Positions 59,403 to 64,000 of a stretch of DNA of 64,000 bases are shown here, in pieces. Position 1 is the stretch's first letter, and each line of letters opens with the position of its first letter. The stretch is from Pholiota molesta (taxonomy: Eukaryota > Basidiomycota > Agaricomycetes > Agaricales > Strophariaceae): contig JACGCK010000092.1 in the NCBI GenBank assembly GCA_014925825.1, forward strand, positions 119,327-183,326, written 5' to 3'. The notes beneath the pieces are model-generated. The model saw nothing but the letters and a program-made list of their open reading frames with translations. It made no database searches and was not told the DNA's origin. The translations under genes and the position numbers were made by a program.

Positions 59403-59723
59403 TCAGAGGTTGCGCAGGATAGCAGCAACATCTGTTACGGATTGAGATAAGTCGATGTCCATGTTGCTTGGCACATTGGTTTCAAGTCGAGGCTCCGAGA
59501 TAGAGTGAATCTACATGCAAGATACTTAGTGAGACGTGTTGAAGAATTTGAGTACAAGGAAGCATACTGTGAGGAGAGATGCGGTTTCGCGGTCTAATTT
59601 TTCGCGGATATCATCGTTTCGCGATCTATTGGAAGAAAGCTGTTTCTTCTTTAATGCTTGTTTGGCCCCGACCACCTTTTTCTTGGTATTTGCTACGGGT
59701 TTCTGGCGCCTCGGTTGAGCCAT
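59403..59723 (-). CDS. small basic protein of unknown function
   Basis: Two exons (59723-59568 and 59510-59403) join in phase to 87 residues. The N-terminal half is strongly basic (RRQKPVANTKKKVVGAKQAL, then KKKQLSSNRSR). It is followed by an amphipathic acidic helix (NDDIREKLDRETASLL) and a C-terminal helix, DLSQSVTDVAAILRNL. No family is recognised. The start lies 175 bp from the start of the CPSF73/YSH1 gene on the other strand. Predicted helices suggest a subunit of a larger complex. The acceptor at 59511 is the nearest in-phase choice, and a different second exon cannot be ruled out. Confidence 0.55.
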
Positions 59724-59898
59724 ATATGCAAGAAGCGAAGGGCGTAAGGAACAAGGACGAGAATAAGTAGACAGCAGAATTAGAGCAGAATTTTCTCGTC
59801 AACCGTATTACGTAACGGGAGGCACGGAAAGCGAAAGTCTGGAAGGTGCATCACTTTACCAACGACCACCACCACGAGGCTCTCTGCCGTCTAGCAAG
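59724..59898. promoter_or_regulatory. short bidirectional promoter
   Basis: Only 175 bp separate the two divergent start codons, so control regions must be shared or overlap. A palindrome ttacgtaa occurs at about 59807-59814 and resembles a bZIP-type site. Its use is inferred. Confidence 0.5.
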
Positions 59899-62800
59899 AT
59901 GGCCGACATACCGACTTTGAGCGTAACTATGCTTGGGGCTGGACAGGAGGTTGGTCGGTCGTGTTGTGTGCTTCAATATCGAGGGAAAACAATTGTTTGC
60001 GATGCTGGTGTTCATCCTGCATACAATGGCATGGCATCTCTTCCATTCATTGATGAACTAGATTGGAGTACAGTTGATGCACTTCTCATTACCCAGTGAG
60101 CCAACTCATGTTTGGAAAATAATCATCGTAACTGAGGTTGCTCGATGTAGTTTCCATTTGGATCATGCCGCAGCTTTGACCTACATCACCGAGAAGGTTC
60201 TTATCAGGATTTATGCAAGCAGTATCGAGGCTAAAGACTCTTTAGACTAATTTCAGAGATGGAAAAGGAAAGGTGTATATGACGCATCCAACAAAAGCTC
60301 TACACAAGTTCATGATGCAGGATTATGTTCGGATGGGGTACGAGTGAAACATATCTCTTCGAGTCGTTAGCTCATTCTTTCATTTTGCACAGATCTTCCA
60401 CTTCAGATGCTCTATTCTCTCCTTTGGATATGACGATGTCTCTTGCCTCCATTATCCCTGTTTCTGCTCATCAACTCATCACTGTATGTCCTGGAGTTTC
60501 TTTCACGCCTTATCATGCAGGCCACGTTCTTGGTGCCTGCATGTTCCTCATTGACATATACGGGCTCAAAATCCTGTATACAGGTGACTACTCTCGCGAA
60601 GAGGATCGTCATCTCGTCAAAGCAGAGATTCCTCCTGTCCGACCGGACGTTTTGATTGTAGAAAGTACCTTCGGCGTTCACACTTTGGAAAGTCGCGAAG
60701 AAAAGGAACAACGTTTTACCAACCTCGTACATTCGATCGTCCGCCGCAATGGTCATGTTCTTCTCCCAACGTTTGCTCTTGGTCGAGCACAGGAACTGCT
60801 CCTTATCTTGGATGAGTACTGGAGAAAACACCCCGACCTTCACAATGTCCCAATCTACTATGCTTCTGGTCTGGCTAGGAAATGCATGGCTGTCTATCAA
60901 ACGTATATTCACACTATGAACAATAACATTCGCTCTAGGTTTGCGAAAAGAGATAATCCATTTGTGTTCAAGTAGGTTTCTTGTCTCTAACTTCAAAACA
61001 TCAGCTATATTGATTTGCGTTCATTCGTATAGACATATCTCCAACGTACCGCAGACAAGGGGATGGGAGAAAAAAATCGCCGAAGGGCCCCCGTGTGTTG
61101 TCCTTGCTAGTCCAGGATTCATGCAGGTCGGCCCCAGTCGAGAGCTGTTTGAGTTGTGGGCACCAGATTCAAGGAATGGTGTTATTATCACGGGATATTC
61201 AATTGAAGGGACTCCAGCCAGGGTGAGTGCTAAAAAGATTCGTACTATCAAGGGATGTGCCATGTATATACTATTGTTGCAATGTGCATTCCTCTCTTCC
61301 TCTATTTCGAATGATCTCATTAGCATCAAATGCTCAAGTTCTTCCGGAATTTAGGATATCATGACTGAGCCCGACGAATTTGTTACATTGAAAGGCAACA
61401 CCATCCCAAGAAAAATATCTGTCGACGATATTTCGTTCAGTGCTCATGTCGACTATTCACAAAATGCCGAATTCATAGAAACGGTCAAGGCGCAGCACGT
61501 CGTAAGCAATAGTTTGTTTTTGTTTCATTCCATTATATGATGCTGATGTTCATGGATCGTTAGGTTCTTGTACACGGAGAGCAGGCGACAATGGCACGCC
61601 TGCGTGCAGCCATGACCTCGCGGTACAAAGAGCGGGACGAGGACGTCAAAATCCATACGCCTAGGAACTTGGAGACATTGCAGCTTTCCTTCCGTGGTGA
61701 GCGGGTTGCGAAGGTATGTTAAGACATAAATGCATCTATAGTTGAGGCTTATTAGCTCTATCTAGGCCATCGGAACTCTCGCAGACAAACCGCCGAAGAC
61801 GAATGATGTCCTGTCCGGCTTGCTGGTGGCCAAAGATTATTCCTATACCCTTCTTGACCCGCGTGATCTGCGTGACTTTGCGGGCTTGACGACTTGTACG
61901 GTTACTCAACGGCAAAAGATCGTGCTTGGAGTTGGCTGGGAGCTTGTGAAGTGGCATTTAGAGGGTATGTATGGTAGTGTCGAGGAGGGCCTTGATAAGG
62001 ACGGCGTGCCAACTATGCGGGTGAGTGCTACTGAATACTAATACCCTTTTTCAAACACATCTCACGTCTACGCTTCCAAAGGTTATGGGCGTACTTGATG
62101 TCAAATACACTGGAGAACACGAGTTAACATTGGAATGGGATTCGAGTTCCAGCAATGATATGATTGCTGATTCTACCCTGGCACTGATCACGGGCATCGA
62201 CAAGAGCCCTGCATCCGTAAAATGTAAGTTATATATGTTATCACCATGCCTTGCGAAGGATTGACAATGTTGGTGTGCAGTGACAACGGGGTCTCATCAG
62301 CACTCACATTCTCTCTCGCCTACGGATCACACACATCCGCATGCTGACCCGGACGACGAGTCGTCCGAGCGCATCAGGATTTCTCGATTGGCAATGTTTT
62401 TGGAGGCTCACTTCGGGGAGGTCGAATTCCACATGCCCGATGTCGCTGAAGACGAGCCCGAACAGAATGCAGAAGACCGGGGCGCATCTCTTCTAGTCCG
62501 CCTTGACGAAGCCGAAGCCCAGATTAGCCTGGTCCATCTTGTGAGTGTTCAGAATTTCTGATATTGCTGTCTCTCTATTTGTCTTGCTGTCTGTGTGTCT
62601 GTCCATCTTATTTTATTTTTGGCTGCTGTTCAATTGTCGCGATCATTGCTGATGGTTTGTTCTTACTTGTGTTTTCTGATTTTCTTTAGACTGTCACGAG
62701 CACGAACGATGCGCTGAAAAAACGTGTGGAGGCTGTACTCGACATGGCACTGACGACTGTCAGCTCATTGTCTGAGTCTTTCGTCTCCGGCGCGCCCGTC

Positions 62801-62908
62801 GTAGCCGACGATACTGCGCTGTCCAAGGACAAAGTTGATGGCACTCACGCAATCATGCAAAATGTGGAAGAAGCTGAGAGTAGCAGCAATATGGAGGGCA
62901 TTGCTTAG
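59899..62908 (+). CDS. YSH1: CPSF73/Ysh1-like mRNA 3'-end processing endonuclease
   Basis: Eleven exons (59899-60095, 60151-60196, 60246-60337, 60393-60971, 61033-61222, 61355-61501, 61564-61713, 61766-62020, 62082-62223, 62281-62540, 62690-62908) give 758 residues in phase. The metallo-beta-lactamase part has [18 protein letters not shown], the zinc motif HFHLDH (its first His codon is split by intron 1), the conserved [12 protein letters not shown] and [13 protein letters not shown]. The beta-CASP part has [20 protein letters not shown], then [14 protein letters not shown] and [10 protein letters not shown], followed by [15 protein letters not shown]. The C-terminal domain has a His/Asp-rich insert ([14 protein letters not shown]). 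This is the nuclease that cleaves pre-mRNA at poly(A) sites within the cleavage and polyadenylation factor. All expected metal ligands appear intact. Confidence 0.95.
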
Positions 62909-63245
62909 ATTTTCAGGGTTCGCAGTGTACAATAGATTCTTCTTGGTATATCTTGTACTACCATAATTTCCCAGCCCAAAACAATCAAAATAAAGGCTTC
63001 CCTGAAGATAAGCGGTGAAATAAATCGCAAGCAGTTGTCGAAACGGCACATAAATTAAATAGACGAGAATGCGAAGTGTGCACGAAGTGGTACAAATGAA
63101 GGTTTGAAGGTTGAAATGAAAGTATCTCTATGAATGAGTGTCTGGTATAATAAGGCATTAAGTGGCGTCATCTCCATAGCTGTTGGTTTTCAAGTTGCGG
63201 TATGAAGGGGCGGGAATATTTTATTGGGCAGGACCGATGAGAGCA
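62909..63245. other. convergent intergenic region
   Basis: Tail-to-tail spacer between the CPSF73/YSH1 gene and the membrane-protein gene. It contains an aaaataaaggc stretch at 62986-62997. No gene is seen. Confidence 0.4.
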
Positions 63246-63818
63246 TTATATTGAGCTCTTCTTGGATATGCTGATGAAAATTTCATTATGCGTTATTTTA
63301 CTTGTCCAAAGAGCAATAAGCAATTGTACTAACCTCCAAGGAACGGGATTTCCACCATTGATATCTATCCGCCACCTCCATTTATTCCTATAGCGAAGTT
63401 GCTTCATCTCCCGGTGTGACTGGACGCGATATAAATCATGATCCGCTGCTTCAACCAGAGACACCCCTGCAACGATGGGCATCCAGAATTTGACCTTGTC
63501 GTCATCCGTGATTTTCATTACGCCGGATAATAGCAGGCTGGTGATTGTTACTGAAACGGCAATCGCTGCTGTCCAGAGAAAGGCCAGGATGTATGCACAT
63601 GCGATGGGGAGTGAGGAATAAATGCGAGGGCTGTTGTATGTTTCCGAGCTTCCAAGGAGGAGGATGTAGGAGTGATAGGAGAACGTGAAGATGATAACCA
63701 GGGATGAACCAGATAACGGGCGAGACACTCAAAGAGAGAATCGAAAATACCATCCCACCGTCGAAAAAAACAAAGAAGTGGAAATGAGGAAGAAAAATTG
63801 CTGCGGAAGCGAGCCCAT
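63246..63818 (-). CDS. predicted multi-pass membrane protein, partly resolved
   Basis: A minus-strand frame gives hydrophobic helices (SLPIACAYILAFLWTAAIAV and VTITSLLLSG), then KVKFWMPIVAGVSLVEA, and a basic tail (HREMKQLRYRNKWRWRID). An upstream frame from 63818 (MGSLPQQFFFLISTSLFF) could be the first exon, but the junction near 63740 was not resolved. The layout of four helices with a short basic C-terminus resembles small MARVEL-like proteins of basidiomycetes; this is weak inference. The 5' part may extend further towards the window edge. Confidence 0.45.
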
Positions 63819-64000
63819 GTCGTCCCGGCTTGAAAGAAACGAAAAGAGCCTGTGACTTGGGTCTGAAGCTTGAAGGCCTGTGTATTTATTATCAGCCTTC
63901 AGGCATGTTGGGCTATGCATTAAATTTAGCCAGGGCCTCATGTATCAAATAAATGACTGCCGGCGCTGAGATGTGTGGACAAACATAGCTTTTAATTCGC

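Overview
This is nuclear DNA from a filamentous basidiomycete, most likely a mushroom-forming agaricomycete. The evidence is: many short (about 45-70 nt) GT-AG introns in every clear gene, gene families typical of that group (a DUF6533-type multi-pass membrane protein, a BTB protein, a C2-NACHT-ankyrin protein, a fungal amidase, a GPI-tailed pepsin), and long gene-poor, repeat-scarred stretches. No bacterial, viral or organellar gene was recognised. I cannot name the species.

The left third (about 1-23,300) is gene-poor. It holds unresolved Ser/Thr-rich reading frames (23-852), a diverged duplicated GC-rich block (4385-5325), a membrane-protein gene (6138-8040, minus), a small Zn2Cys6 protein (9084-10232, plus), a decayed fragment of a valyl-tRNA synthetase gene (13250-14469, minus), a field of degenerate ACAGAT/ATCTGT repeats (15291-15715) and a 1238-bp fold-back element with two 515-bp inverted arms (20519-21756).

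The middle (23,336-40,883) is gene-dense. In order: a Rap1-like telomere protein (BRCT plus three Myb-like modules, plus), bifunctional thiamine-phosphate synthase / hydroxyethylthiazole kinase (THI6, minus), an RGG-rich probable RNA-binding protein (minus), a BTB protein (plus), a phytanoyl-CoA dioxygenase-like enzyme (plus) and a 1611-residue C2-NACHT-ankyrin NLR-like protein (plus). For all six I could build exon chains whose phases agree from start to stop.

The right third has a broken genomic copy of the 5' half of the Rap1-like gene (42080-42815, minus), tandem repeats near 44.1 kb, a GPI-type aspartic protease (46712-48981, plus), an incompletely resolved F-box-like gene (49660-51832, plus), a 1059-residue basidiomycete protein whose C-terminus resembles an inactive Ulp1 fold (52444-55958, plus), an amidase whose frame carries a compensated pair of shifts (56403-58612, minus), a small basic protein (59403-59723, minus) divergent from the CPSF73/YSH1 mRNA 3'-end nuclease (59899-62908, plus), and a membrane protein at the end (about 63246-63818, minus).

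The genes do not form a pathway cluster. They are housekeeping genes (telomere, thiamine, mRNA cleavage) mixed with fast-evolving accessory genes (NLR-like, BTB, F-box, protease). The most notable observations are the intron-anchored triplication in the Rap1-like protein and its nearby decayed copy, the compensated frameshift pair in the amidase, the higher-order duplication in the NLR ankyrin array, and the fold-back element.
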